The notes under the pieces: generated by a model | Seen by the model: only the letters and a program-made list of their open reading frames with translations | What the model was told of the DNA's origin: nothing | The model's database searches: none | Assembly: GCF_047675955.1 (NCBI RefSeq) | Contig: NW_027327622.1 | Location: 1-64,000, forward strand | Source of the DNA: Chlorocebus sabaeus | Lineage: Eukaryota; Chordata; Mammalia; Primates; Cercopithecidae | DNA length: 64,000 nucleotides | Reading direction: 5' to 3' | Position numbers and translations under genes: made by a program | Shown: positions 17,219 through 28,730 of the stretch, piece by piece | Numbering within the stretch: the first letter of the stretch is position 1 | Layout of the letters: each line of letters begins with the position of its first letter

Positions 17219-19951
17219 TTTGCAAATTCCACAAGAATAGTCTTAAGGAAAAGATTCTGGAGGGGAAAGCTATAACTCTGTGAGATGAATTAACAGAACA
17301 CAAAACAGTTTCACAGAAACCTTCTTTCCAGTTTTTAACTGAAGAAATTTCCTTTTTCACCATAGCGCTCTATGGGCTTCCAAATAAGACTTTGCAAATC
17401 GCACAAGAACAGTCTTAGCGAAAGGCTTGTTGAGGGGAAAGCTGTTAATCTGTGAGATGAATTAACAGAACACAAGGCAGTTTCTCCGAAAGCTTCCTTT
17501 AAGTTTTTATCTTAGGTAATTTCCTTTTTCACCACAGCCCTCTATGGGCTTCCCAACATCACTTTTCAAATTACACAAGAACAGTCTTAGCGAAAGGCTT
17601 CTTGAGGGGAAAGCTGTAACCCTGTGAGTTGAATTAACAGAACACAAAGCAGTTTCTCCGAAGGCTTCTATTCAGTTTTTACCTTAGAATATTTCCTTTT
17701 TCACCATAGCCCTGTAAGGGCTTCCAAATATAACTTTGCAAATTCCACATGAAAAGTCTTAGTGAAAAGCTTCTTGAGGGGAAGCTGTAACTCTCTGAGA
17801 TGAATTAATAGAACACAAAGCAGTTTCTCAGAAAGCTTCTTTCCACTTTTTAACGGAAGATATTTCCTTTTTCACCATAGCCCTCTATGGGCTTCCAAAT
17901 ATGACTTTGAATATCTCACAAAAACATTCTTAGCGAAGGCTTCTTGTGGGGAAAGCTGTAACTCGGTCAGATGTATAATTAACAGAACACACGGCAGTTT
18001 CTCAGAAAGCTTCTTTTCAGTTTTTAACTGAAGATATTTCCTTTTTCATCATACCCCTCTATGAGCTTCCAAATATCACTTTGCAAATTCCACAGTAACA
18101 GTCTTAGCGAAAGGCTTCTGGAAGGGAAAGCTGTAACTGTGTGAGATGAATTAACAGAACACAAAGCAGTTTCTGTGAAAGCTTCTTTACAGTTTTTATC
18201 TTAGGCTATTTCCTTTTCCACCATAGCCCTGAATGGGCTTCGAAATATCACTTTGCAAATTCCAAAACAACAGTCTTAGCGAAAGCTTTCTGGAGGGGAA
18301 AGCTGTAACTCTCTGAGATGAATTAACAGAACACAAAACAGTTTCTCAGAAAGATTCTTTCCAGTTTTTAACGGAAGATATTTCTTTTTTCACCATAGCC
18401 CTCTATGGGCTTCCAAATATCACTTTGGAAATGCCACAAGAACAGTCTTAGCAAAAGACTTCTTGAGGCGAAAGCTGTAACTCTTTGAGATAAATTAACA
18501 GAACACAAATCAGTTTCTCAGAAAACTTCTTTCAAGTTTTTAACTGAAGATATTTCCTTTTTCACCATAGCCCTCAATGGGTTTCCAAATATCACTTTGC
18601 ACATCCCACAAGAACAGTCTTAGCGAAAGTCTTCTTAAGGGGAATGCTCTAGCTCTTTGAGATGATTCAACAGGACACAAAGCAGTTTTTCAGAAAGCTT
18701 CTTTTCAGTTTCTATCTTAGGCTATTTCCTTTTTCACCATAGCCCTCTATGGTCTTCCAAATATCACCTTGCAAATTCCACAAGAACAGTCTTAGCGAAA
18801 AACTTCTGGAGGGGAAAGCTCTAATTCGGTGAGATGTATTAACAGAAAACACGCCAGTTTCTCATAAAGCTTCTTTCCCCTTTTTAACGGGAGATATTTC
18901 CTTTTTCACCATAGCCCTCTATGGGTTACCAAATATGAATTTGCAAATTGCACAAGAAGAGTCTTAGTGAATGGCTTCTTGAGGGGAAAGCTCAAACTCT
19001 GTGAGATGAACTAACAGAACACAAAGCAGTTTCTCAGAAAGCTTCTTTTCTGTTTTTAACGGAAGATTTCGAAATTTTGCTTTGCAAATTCCACAAGAAC
19101 AGTCTTAGCCAAAGACTTCTGGAGGGGAAAGCTGTAACTCATGAGATGAAATAACAGAACACAAAGCAGTTTCTCAGAAAGCTTCTTTCCAGTTTTTAAG
19201 GGAAGATATTTCCTTTTTCATCATAGCCATCTATGGGCTTCCAAATATCACTTTGCAAATTCCACAAGAACAGTCTTAGTGAACGGCTTCTTGAGGGGAA
19301 AGCTGTAAATCGGTGAGATGAATAAACAGAACACAAAGGAGTTACTCATAAAGCTTCTTTCCAGTTTTTAACAAAAGATATTTCCTTTTTCACCATAGCC
19401 CTCTATGGGCTTCCAAAATCACTTTGCAAATTCCACAAAACAGTCTTAGTGAACGGCTTCTTGAGGGGAAAGCTGTAAATCGGTGAGATGAATAAACAGA
19501 ACACAAAGGAGTTACTCATAAAGCTTCTTTCCAGTTTTTAACTAAAGATATTTCCTTTTTCACCATAGCCCTCTATGGGCTTCCAAAATCACTTTGCAAA
19601 TTCCACAAAACAGTCTTAGCGAAAGGCTTCTGGAGAGCAAAGCTGTAATTCTGTGAGATAAATTAACAGAACACAAAGCAGTTTCTCAGAAATCTTCTTT
19701 CCAGTTTTGACCTTAGGATATTTCCTTTTCCACCCATAGCCCTCTATGGGCTTCCAAATATCACTATGCAAATCCCACAGGAACTGTCTTAGCGAAAGGC
19801 TTCTTGTGGAGTGGCTTCTTGAGGGGAAAGCGGTAACACTGGGAGATTAACTAACAGAACACAAAGCAGTTTCTCAGAAAGTTTCTTCTCGTTTTTTATC
19901 TTAGGATATTTCCTTTTTCACCATAGCCCTCTATGGGTTTCCAAATATCAC
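17219..19951 (+). repeat. HOR copy 7, short, duplicated and deleted monomers
   Basis: A 2733-bp S copy with about 16 monomers. It begins with GAATAG and ATTAACAG. Monomer 13 is followed by an extra 170-bp monomer. Near the end, monomers 16 and 17 are absent: monomer 15 runs straight into monomer 1 of copy 8. The arithmetic closes: 2906 + 170 - 343 = 2733. A private change is TTCCTTTTCCACCATAG in monomer 6. Confidence 0.92.
19271..19610 (+). repeat. 170-bp tandem duplication of monomer 13, copy 7
   Basis: 19271-19440 and 19441-19610 are nearly identical units, each with GTGAACGGC, CTGTAAATCGGTGAG and GAGTTACTCAT. One visible difference is AACAAAAG versus AACTAAAG. The second monomer, 19423-19592, starts with CCACAAAACAG, the monomer 14 head, before continuing as monomer 13. 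It is a 14/13 chimera, as expected from exchange one monomer out of register. Confidence 0.9.
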
Positions 19952-19961
19952 TTTGCAAATT
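19939..19961 (+). other. 343-bp deletion junction, monomer 15 to monomer 1
   Basis: Monomer 15 sequence (CTATGGGTTTCC) passes into the copy 8 anchor (CACAAGGGTAG) through the shared CCAAATATCACTTTGCAAAT. Monomers 16 and 17 are missing. In copy 5 the corresponding interval (13938 to 14281) is 343 bp. The junction lies in homologous sequence, consistent with unequal crossover. Confidence 0.88.
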
Positions 19962-22887
19962 CCACAAGGGTAGTCTTAAGGAAAAGATTCGGGAGGGGAA
20001 AGCTATAACTCTGTGAGATGAATTGACAGAACACAAAACAGTTTCACAGAAACCTTCTTTCCAGTTTTTAACTGAAGAAATTTCCTTTTTCACCATAGCG
20101 CTCTATGGGCTTCCAAATAAGACTTTGCAAATCGCACAAGAACAGTCTTAGCGAAAGGCTTGTTGAGGGGAAAGCTGTTAATCTGTGAGATGAAATAACA
20201 GAACACAAGGCAGTTTCTCCGAAAGCTTCCTTTAAGTTTTATCTTAGGTAATTTCCTTTTTCACCACAGCCCTCTATGGGCTTCCCAACATCACTTTTCA
20301 AATTACACAAGAACAGTCTTAGCGAAAGGCTTCTTGAGGGGAAAGCTGTAACCCTGTGAGTTGAATTAACAGAACACAAAGCAGTTTCTCCGAAGGCTTC
20401 TATTCAGTTTTTACCTTAGAATATTTCCTTTTTCACCATAGCCCTGTAACGGCTTGCAAATATAACTTTGCAAATTCCACATGAAAAGTCTTAGTGAAAA
20501 GCTTCTTGAGGGGAAGCTGTAACTCTCTGAGATGAATTAATAGAACACAAAGCAGTTTCTCAGAAAGCTTCTTTCCACTTTTTAACGGAAGATATTTCCT
20601 TTTTCACCATAGCCCTCTATGGGCTTCCAAATATGACTTTGAATATCTCACAAAAACATTCTTAGCGAAGGCTTCTTGTGGGGAAAGCTGTAACTCGGTC
20701 AGATGTATAATTAACAGAACACACGGCAGTTTCTCAGAAAGCTTCTTTTCAGTTTTTAACTGAAGATATTTCCTTTTTCATCATACCCCTCTATGAGCTT
20801 CCAAATATCACTTTGCAAATTCCACAGTAACAGTCTTAGCGAAAGGCTTCTGGAAGGGAAAGCTGTAACTGTGTGAGATGAATTAACAGAACACAAAGCA
20901 GTTTCTGTGAAAGCTTCTTTTCAGTTTTTATGTTAGGCTATTTCCTTTTTCACCATAGCCCTGAATGGGCTTCGAAATATCACTTTGCAAATTCCAAAAC
21001 AACAGTCTTAGCGAAAGCTTTCTGGAGGGGAAAGCTGTAACTCTCTGAGATGAATTAACAGAACACAAAACAGTTTCTCAGAAAGATTCTTTCCAGTTTT
21101 TAACGGAAGATATTTCTTTTTTCACCATAGCCCTCTATGGGCTTCCAAATATCACTTTGGAAATGCCACAAGAACAGTCTTAGCAAAAGACTTCTTGAGG
21201 CGAAAGCTGTAACTCTTTGAGATAAATTAACAGAACACAAATCAGTTTCTCAGAAAACTTCTTTCAAGTTTTTAACTGAAGATATTTCCTGTTTCACCAT
21301 AGCCCTCAATGTTTTTCCAAATATCACTTTGCACATCCCACAAGAACAGTCTTAGCGAAAGTCTTCTTAAGGGGAATGCTCTAGCTCTTTGAGATGATTC
21401 AACAGGACACAAAGCAGTTTTTCAGAAAGCTTCTTTTCAGTTTCTATCTTAGGCTATTTCCTTTTTCACCATAGCCCTCTATGGTCTTCCAAATATCACC
21501 TTGCAAATTCCACAAGAACAGTCTTAGCGAAAAACTTCTGGAGGGGAAAGCTCTAATTCGGTGAGATGTATTAACAGAAAACACGCCAGTTTCTCATAAA
21601 GCTTCTTTCCCCTTTTTAACGGGAGATATTTCCTTTTTCACCATAGCCCTCTATGGGTTACCAAATATGAATTTGCAAATTGCACAAGAAGAGTCTTAGT
21701 GAATGGCTTCTTGAGGGGAAAGCTCAAACTCTGTGAGATGAACTAACAGAACACAAAGCAGTTTCTCAGAAAGCTTCTTTTCTGTTTTTAACGGAAGATA
21801 TTCCCTTTTTCAACATAGCCCTCTAGGGGCTTCGAAATTTTGCTTTGCAAATTCCACAAGAACAGTCTTAGCCAAAGACTTCTGGAGGGGAAAGCTGTAA
21901 CTCATGAGATGAAATAACAGAACACAAAGCAGTTTCTCAGAAAGCTTCTTTCCAGTTTTTAAGGGAAGATATTTCCTTTTTCATCATAGCCATCTATGGG
22001 TTTCCAAATATCACTTTCCAAATTCCACAAGAACAGTCTTAGTGAATGGCTTCTTGAGGGGAAAGCTGTAAATCGGTGAGATGAATAAACAGAACACAAA
22101 GGAGTTACTCATAAAGCTTCTTTCCAGTTTTTAACTACAGATATTTCCTTTTTCACCATAGCCCTCTATGGGCTTCCAAAATCACTTTGCAAATTCCACA
22201 AAACAGTCTTAGCGAAAGGCTTCTGGAGAGCAAAGCTGTAATTCTGTGAGATAAATTAACAGAACACAAAGCAGTTTTTCAGAAATCTTCTTTCCAGTTT
22301 TCATCTTAGGATATTTCCTTTTTCACCCATAGCCCTCTATGGGCTTCCAAATATCACTATGCAAATCCCACAGGAACTGTCTTAGCGAAAGGCTTCCTGT
22401 GGAGTGGCTTCTTGAGGGGAAAGCGGTAACACTGGGAGATTAACTAACAGAACACAAAGCAGTTTCTCAGAAAGTTTCTTCTCGTTTTTTATCTAAGGAT
22501 ATTTCCTTTTTCACCATAGCCCTCTATGGGTTTCCAAATATCACTTTGCAAATTTCACAAGAACAGTCTTAGTGAACGGCTTCTTGAGGAGAAAGCTGAA
22601 ACTCTGTGAGATGAACTAACGGAACACAAAGCAGTTTCTCAAAGAGCTTCTTTTCGGTTTTTAGCGGAAGATATTTACTTTTTCACCATAGCCCTCTATG
22701 TGCTTCCAAATATCACTTTTCAAATTCCACAAGAGCAGTCTTAACGAAGGGCTTCTGGAGGGGAAAGTTGTAACTCTGTGAGATAAATTAACAGAACAGA
22801 AAGCAGTTTCTCAGAAAGCTTCTTTCCAGTTTCTAACTGAAGATATTTCCTTTTTCACCATAGCCCTCTAGGGGTTCCAAATATCAC
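19952..22887 (+). repeat. HOR copy 8, long class
   Basis: A 2936-bp L copy, one base short because of AAGTTTTATC in monomer 2. The first part resembles copy 4 (GGGTAG, GATTCGGG, GATGAAATAAC, CTGTAACGGCTTGC). Monomer 8 has CCTGTTTCACC and CAATGTTTTTCC. From monomer 11 it is pure L haplotype. TTTTTATGTTAGG in monomer 6 is private. Confidence 0.92.
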
Positions 22888-25793
22888 TTTGCAAATTCCA
22901 CAAGAATAGTCTTAAGGAAAAGATTCTGGAGGGGAAAGCTATAACTCTGTGAGATGAATTAACAGAACACAAAACAGTTTCACAGAAACCTTCTTTCCAG
23001 TTTTTAACTGAAGAAATTTCCTTTTTCACCATAGCGCTCTATGGGCTTCCAAATAAGACTTTGCAAATCGCACAAGAACAGTCTTAGCGAAAGGCTTGTT
23101 GAGGGGAAAGCTGTTAATCTGTGAGATGAAATAACAGAACACAAGGCAGTTTCTCCGAAAGCTTCCTTTAAGTTTTTATCTTAGGTAATTTCCTTTTTCA
23201 CCACAGCCCTCTATGGGCTTCCCAACATCACTTTTCAAATTACACAAGAACAGTCTTAGCGAGAGGCTTCTTGAGGGGAAAGCTGTAACCCTGTGAGTTG
23301 AATTAACAGAACACAAAGCAGTTTCTCCGAAGGCTTCTATTCAGTTTTTACCTTAGAATATTTCCTTTTTCACCATAGCCCTGTAAGGGCTTCCAAATAT
23401 AACTTTGCAAATTCCACATGAAAAGTCTTAGTGAAAAGCTTCTTGAGGGGAAGCTGTAACTCTCTGAGATGAATTAATAGAACACAAAGCAGTTTCTCAG
23501 AAAGCTTCTTTCCACTTTTTAACGGAAGATATTTCCTTTTTCACCATAGCCCTCTATGGGCTTCCAAATATGACTTTGAATATCTCACAAAAACATTCTT
23601 AGCGAAGGCTTCTTGTGGGGAAAGCTGTAACTCGGTCAGATGTATAATTAACAGAACACACGGCAGTTTCTCAGAAAGCTTCTTTTCAGTTTTTAACTGA
23701 AGATATTTCCTTTTTCATCATACCCCTCTATGAGCTTCCAAATATCACTTTGCAAATTCCACAGTAACAGTCTTAGCGAAAGGCTTCTGGAAGGGAAAGC
23801 TGTAACTGTGTGAGATGAATTAACAGAACACAAAGCAGTTTCTGTGAAAGCTTCTTTTCAGTTTTTATCTTAGGCTATTTCCTTTTTCACCATAGCCCTG
23901 AATGGGCTTCGAAATATCACTTTGCAAATTCCAAAACAACAGTCTTAGCGAAAGCTTTCTGGAGGGGAAAGCTGTAACTCTCTGAGATGAATTAACAGAA
24001 CACAAAACAGTTTCTCAGAAAGATTCTTTCCAGTTTTTAACGGAAGATATTTCTTTTTTCACCATAGCCCTCTATGGGCTTCCAAATATCACTTTGGAAA
24101 TGCCACAAGAACAGTCTTAGCAAAAGACTTCTTGAGGCGAAAGCTGTAACTCTTTGAGATAAATTAACAGAACACAAATCAGTTTCTCAGAAAACTTCTT
24201 TCAAGTTTTTAACTGAAGATATTTCCTTTTTCACCATAGCCCTCAATGGGTTTCCAAATATCACTTTGCACATCCCACAAGAACAGTCTTAGCGAAAGTC
24301 TTCTTAAGGGGAATGCTCTAGCTCTTTGAGATGATTCAACAGGACACAAAGCAGTTTTTCAGAAAGCTTCTTTTCAGTTTCTATCTTAGGCTATTTCCTT
24401 TTTCACCATAGCCCTCTATGGTCTTCCAAATATCACCTTGCAAATTCCACAAGAACAGTCTTAGCGAAAAACTTCTGGAGGGGAAAGCTCTAATTCGGTG
24501 AGATGTATTAACAGAAAACACGCCAGTTTCTCATAAAGCTTCTTTCCCCTTTTTAACGGGAGATATTTCCTTTTTCACCATAGCCCTCTATGGGTTACCA
24601 AATATGAATTTGCAAATTGCACAAGAAGAGTCTTAGTGAATGGCTTCTTGAGGGGAAAGCTCAAACTCTGTGAGATGAACTAACAGAACACAAAGCAGTT
24701 TCTCAGAAAGCTTCTTTTCTGTTTTTAACGGAAGATTTCGAAATTTTGCTTTGCAAATTCCACAAGAACAGTCTTAGCCAAAGACTTCTGGAGGGGAAAG
24801 CTGTAACTCATGAGATGAAATAACAGAACACAAAGCAGTTTCTCAGAAAGCTTCTTTCCAGTTTTTAAGGGAAGATATTTCCTTTTTCATCATAGCCATC
24901 TATGGGCTTCCAAATATCACTTTGCAAATTCCACAAGAACAGTCTTAGTGAACGGCTTCTTGAGGGGAAAGCTGTAAATCGGTGAGATGAATAAACAGAA
25001 CACAAAGGAGTTACTCATAAAGCTTCTTTCCAGTTTTTAACTAAAGATATTTCCTTTTTCACCATAGCCCTCTATGGGCTTCCAAAATCACTTTGCAAAT
25101 TCCACAAAACAGTCTTAGCGAAAGGCTTCTGGAGAGCAAAGCTGTAATTCTGTGAGATAAATTAACAGAACACAAAGCAGTTTCTCAGAAATCTTCTTTC
25201 CAGTTTTGACCTTAGGATATTTCCTTTTCCACCCATAGCCCTCTATGGGCTTCCAAATATCACTATGCAAATCCCACAGGAACTGTCTTAGCGAAAGGCT
25301 TCCTGTGGAGTGGCTTCTTGAGGGGAAAGCGGTAACACTGGGAGATTAACTAACAGAACACAAAGCAGTTTCTCAGAAAGTTTCTTCTCGTTTTTTATCT
25401 AAGGATATTTCCTTTTTCACCATAGCCCTCTATGGGTTTCCAAATATCACTTTGCAAATTTCACAAGAACAGTCTTAGTGAACGGCTTCTTGAGGAGAAA
25501 GCTGAAACTCTGTGAGATGAACTAACGGAACACAAAGCAGTTTCTCAAAGAGCTTCTTTTCGGTTTTTAGCGGAAGATATTTACTTTTTCACCATAGCCC
25601 TCTATGTGCTTCCAAATATCACTTTTCAAATTCCACAAGAGCAGTCTTAACGAAGGGCTTCTGGAGGGGAAAGTTGTAACTCTGTGAGATAAATTAACAG
25701 AACAGAAAGCAGTTTCTCAGAAAGCTTCTTTCCAGTTTCTAACTGAAGATATTTCCTTTTTCACCATAGCCCTCTAGGGGTTCCAAATATCAC
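22888..25793 (+). repeat. HOR copy 9, short class
   Basis: A 2906-bp S copy: GAATAG, ATTAACAG, GATGAAATAAC and the GCGAGAGG form of monomer 3. Monomers 12-14 are S-type (GGGCTTCC, GTGAACGGC, AACTAAAG, type a), but monomers 15-17 are L-type (CTTCCTGTGG, ATCTAAGG, AACGGAAC, TTTCTAACTG), an S-to-L switch inside monomers 14/15. Copy 11 shows the same switch. Confidence 0.93.
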
Positions 25794-28730
25794 TTTGCAA
25801 ATTCCACAAGAATAGTCTTAAGGAAAAGATTCTGGAGGGGAAAGCTATAACTCTGTGAGATGAATTAACAGAACACAAAACAGTTTCACAGAAACCTTCT
25901 TTCCAGTTTTTAACTGAAGAAATTTCCTTTTTCACCATAGCGCTCTATGGGCTTCCAAATAAGACTTTGCAAATCGCACAAGAACAGTCTTAGCGAAAGG
26001 CTTGTTGAGGGGAAAGCTGTTAATCTGTGAGATGAAATAACAGAACACAAGGCAGTTTCTCCGAAAGCTTCCTTTAAGTTTTTATCTTAGGTAATTTCCT
26101 TTTTCACCACAGCCCTCTATGGGCTTCCCAACATCACTTTTCAAATTACACAAGAACAGTCTTAGCGAGAGGCTTCTTGAGGGGAAAGCTGTAACCCTGT
26201 GAGTTGAATTAACAGAACACAAAGCAGTTTCTCCGAAGGCTTCTATTCAGTTTTTACCTTAGAATATTTCCTTTTTCACCATAGCCCTGTAAGGGCTTCC
26301 AAATATAACTTTGCAAATTCCACATGAAAAGTCTTAGTGAAAAGCTTCTTGAGGGGAAGCTGTAACTCTCTGAGATGAATTAATAGAACACAAAGCAGTT
26401 TCTCAGAAAGCTTCTTTCCACTTTTTAACGGAAGATATTTCCTTTTTCACCATAGCCCTCTATGGGCTTCCAAATATGACTTTGAATATCTCACAAAAAC
26501 ATTCTTAGCGAAGGCTTCTTGTGGGGAAAGCTGTAACTCGGTCAGATGTATAATTAACAGAACACACGGCAGTTTCTCAGAAAGCTTCTTTTCAGTTTTT
26601 AACTGAAGATATTTCCTTTTTCATCATACCCCTCTATGAGCTTCCAAATATCACTTTGCAAATTCCACAGTAACAGTCTTAGCGAAAGGCTTCTGGAAGG
26701 GAAAGCTGTAACTGTGTGAGATGAATTAACAGAACACAAAGCAGTTTCTGTGAAAGCTTCTTTTCAGTTTTTATCTTAGGCTATTTCCTTTTTCACCATA
26801 GCCCTGAATGGGCTTCGAAATATCACTTTGCAAATTCCAAAACAACAGTCTTAGCGAAAGCTTTCTGGAGGGGAAAGCTGTAACTCTCTGAGATGAATTA
26901 ACAGAACACAAAACAGTTTCTCAGAAAGATTCTTTCCAGTTTTTAACGGAAGATATTTCTTTTTTCACCATAGCCCTCTATGGGCTTCCAAATATCACTT
27001 TGGAAATGCCACAAGAACAGTCTTAGCAAAAGACTTCTTGAGGCGAAAGCTGTAACTCTTTGAGATAAATTAACAGAACACAAATCAGTTTCTCAGAAAA
27101 CTTCTTTCAAGTTTTTAACTGAAGATATTTCCTGTTTCACCATAGCCCTCAATGGGTTTCCAAATATCACTTTGCACATCCCACAAGAACAGTCTTAGCG
27201 AAAGTCTTCTTAAGGGGAATGCTCTAGCTCTTTGAGATGATTCAACAGGACACAAAGCAGTTTTTCAGAAAGCTTCTTTTCAGTTTCTATCTTAGGCTAT
27301 TTCCTTTTTCACCATAGCCCTCTATGGTCTTCCAAATATCACCTTGCAAATTCCACAAGAACAGTCTTAGCGAAAAACTTCTGGAGGGGAAAGCTCTAAT
27401 TCGGTGAGATGTATTAACAGAAAACACGCCAGTTTCTCATAAAGCTTCTTTCCCCTTTTTAACGGGAGATATTTCCTTTTTCACCATAGCCCTCTATGGG
27501 TTACCAAATATGAATTTGCAAATTGCACAAGAAGAGTCTTAGTGAATGGCTTCTTGAGGGGAAAGCTCAAACTCTGTGAGATGAACTAACAGAACACAAA
27601 GCAGTTTCTCAGAAAGCTTCTTTTCTGTTTTTAACGGAAGATATTCCCTTTTTCAACATAGCCCTCTAGGGGCTTCGAAATTTTGCTTTGCAAATTCCAC
27701 AAGAACAGTCTTAGCCAAAGACTTCTGGAGGGGAAAGCTGTAACTCATGAGATGAAATAACAGAACACAAAGCAGTTTCTCAGAAAGCTTCTTTCCAGTT
27801 TTTAAGGGAAGATATTTCCTTTTTCATCATAGCCATCTATGGGTTTCCAAATATCACTTTCCAAATTCCACAAGAACAGTCTTAGTGAATGGCTTCTTGA
27901 GGGGAAAGCTGTAAATCGGTGAGATGAATAAACAGAACACAAAGGAGTTACTCATAAAGCTTCTTTCCAGTTTTTAACTACAGATATTTCCTTTTTCACC
28001 ATAGCCCTCTATGGGCTTCCAAAATCACTTTGCAAATTCCACAAAACAGTCTTAGCGAAAGGCTTCTGGAGAGCAAAGCTGTAATTCTGTGAGATAAATT
28101 AACAGAACACAAAGCAGTTTTTCAGAAATCTTCTTTCCAGTTTTCATCTTAGGATATTTCCTTTTTCACCCATAGCCCTCTATGGGCTTCCAAATATCAC
28201 TATGCAAATCCCACAGGAACTGTCTTAGCGAAAGGCTTCCTGTGGAGTGGCTTCTTGAGGGGAAAGCGGTAACACTGGGAGATTAACTAACAGAACACAA
28301 AGCAGTTTCTCAGAAAGTTTCTTCTCGTTTTTTATCTAAGGATATTTCCTTTTTCACCATAGCCCTCTATGGGTTTCCAAATATCACTTTGCAAATTTCA
28401 CAAGAACAGTCTTAGTGAACGGCTTCTTGAGGAGAAAGCTGAAACTCTGTGAGATGAACTAACGGAACACAAAGCAGTTTCTCAAAGAGCTTCTTTTCGG
28501 TTTTTAGCGGAAGATATTTACTTTTTCACCATAGCCCTCTATGTGCTTCCAAATATCACTTTTCAAATTCCACAAGAGCAGTCTTAACGAAGGGCTTCTG
28601 GAGGGGAAAGTTGTAACTCTGTGAGATAAATTAACAGAACAGAAAGCAGTTTCTCAGAAAGCTTCTTTCCAGTTTCTAACTGAAGATATTTCCTTTTTCA
28701 CCATAGCCCTCTAGGGGTTCCAAATATCAC
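25794..28730 (+). repeat. HOR copy 10, long class
   Basis: A 2937-bp L copy with GAATAG and GCGAGAGG. Monomer 8 has CCTGTTTCACC followed by the common CAATGGGTTT. Downstream it is pure L haplotype (TTTCCAAATTCC, GTGAATGGC, AACTACAG, type b monomer 14, AACGGAAC). With copy 9 it makes a 5843-bp S-L pair that is repeated by copies 11-12. Confidence 0.93.
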
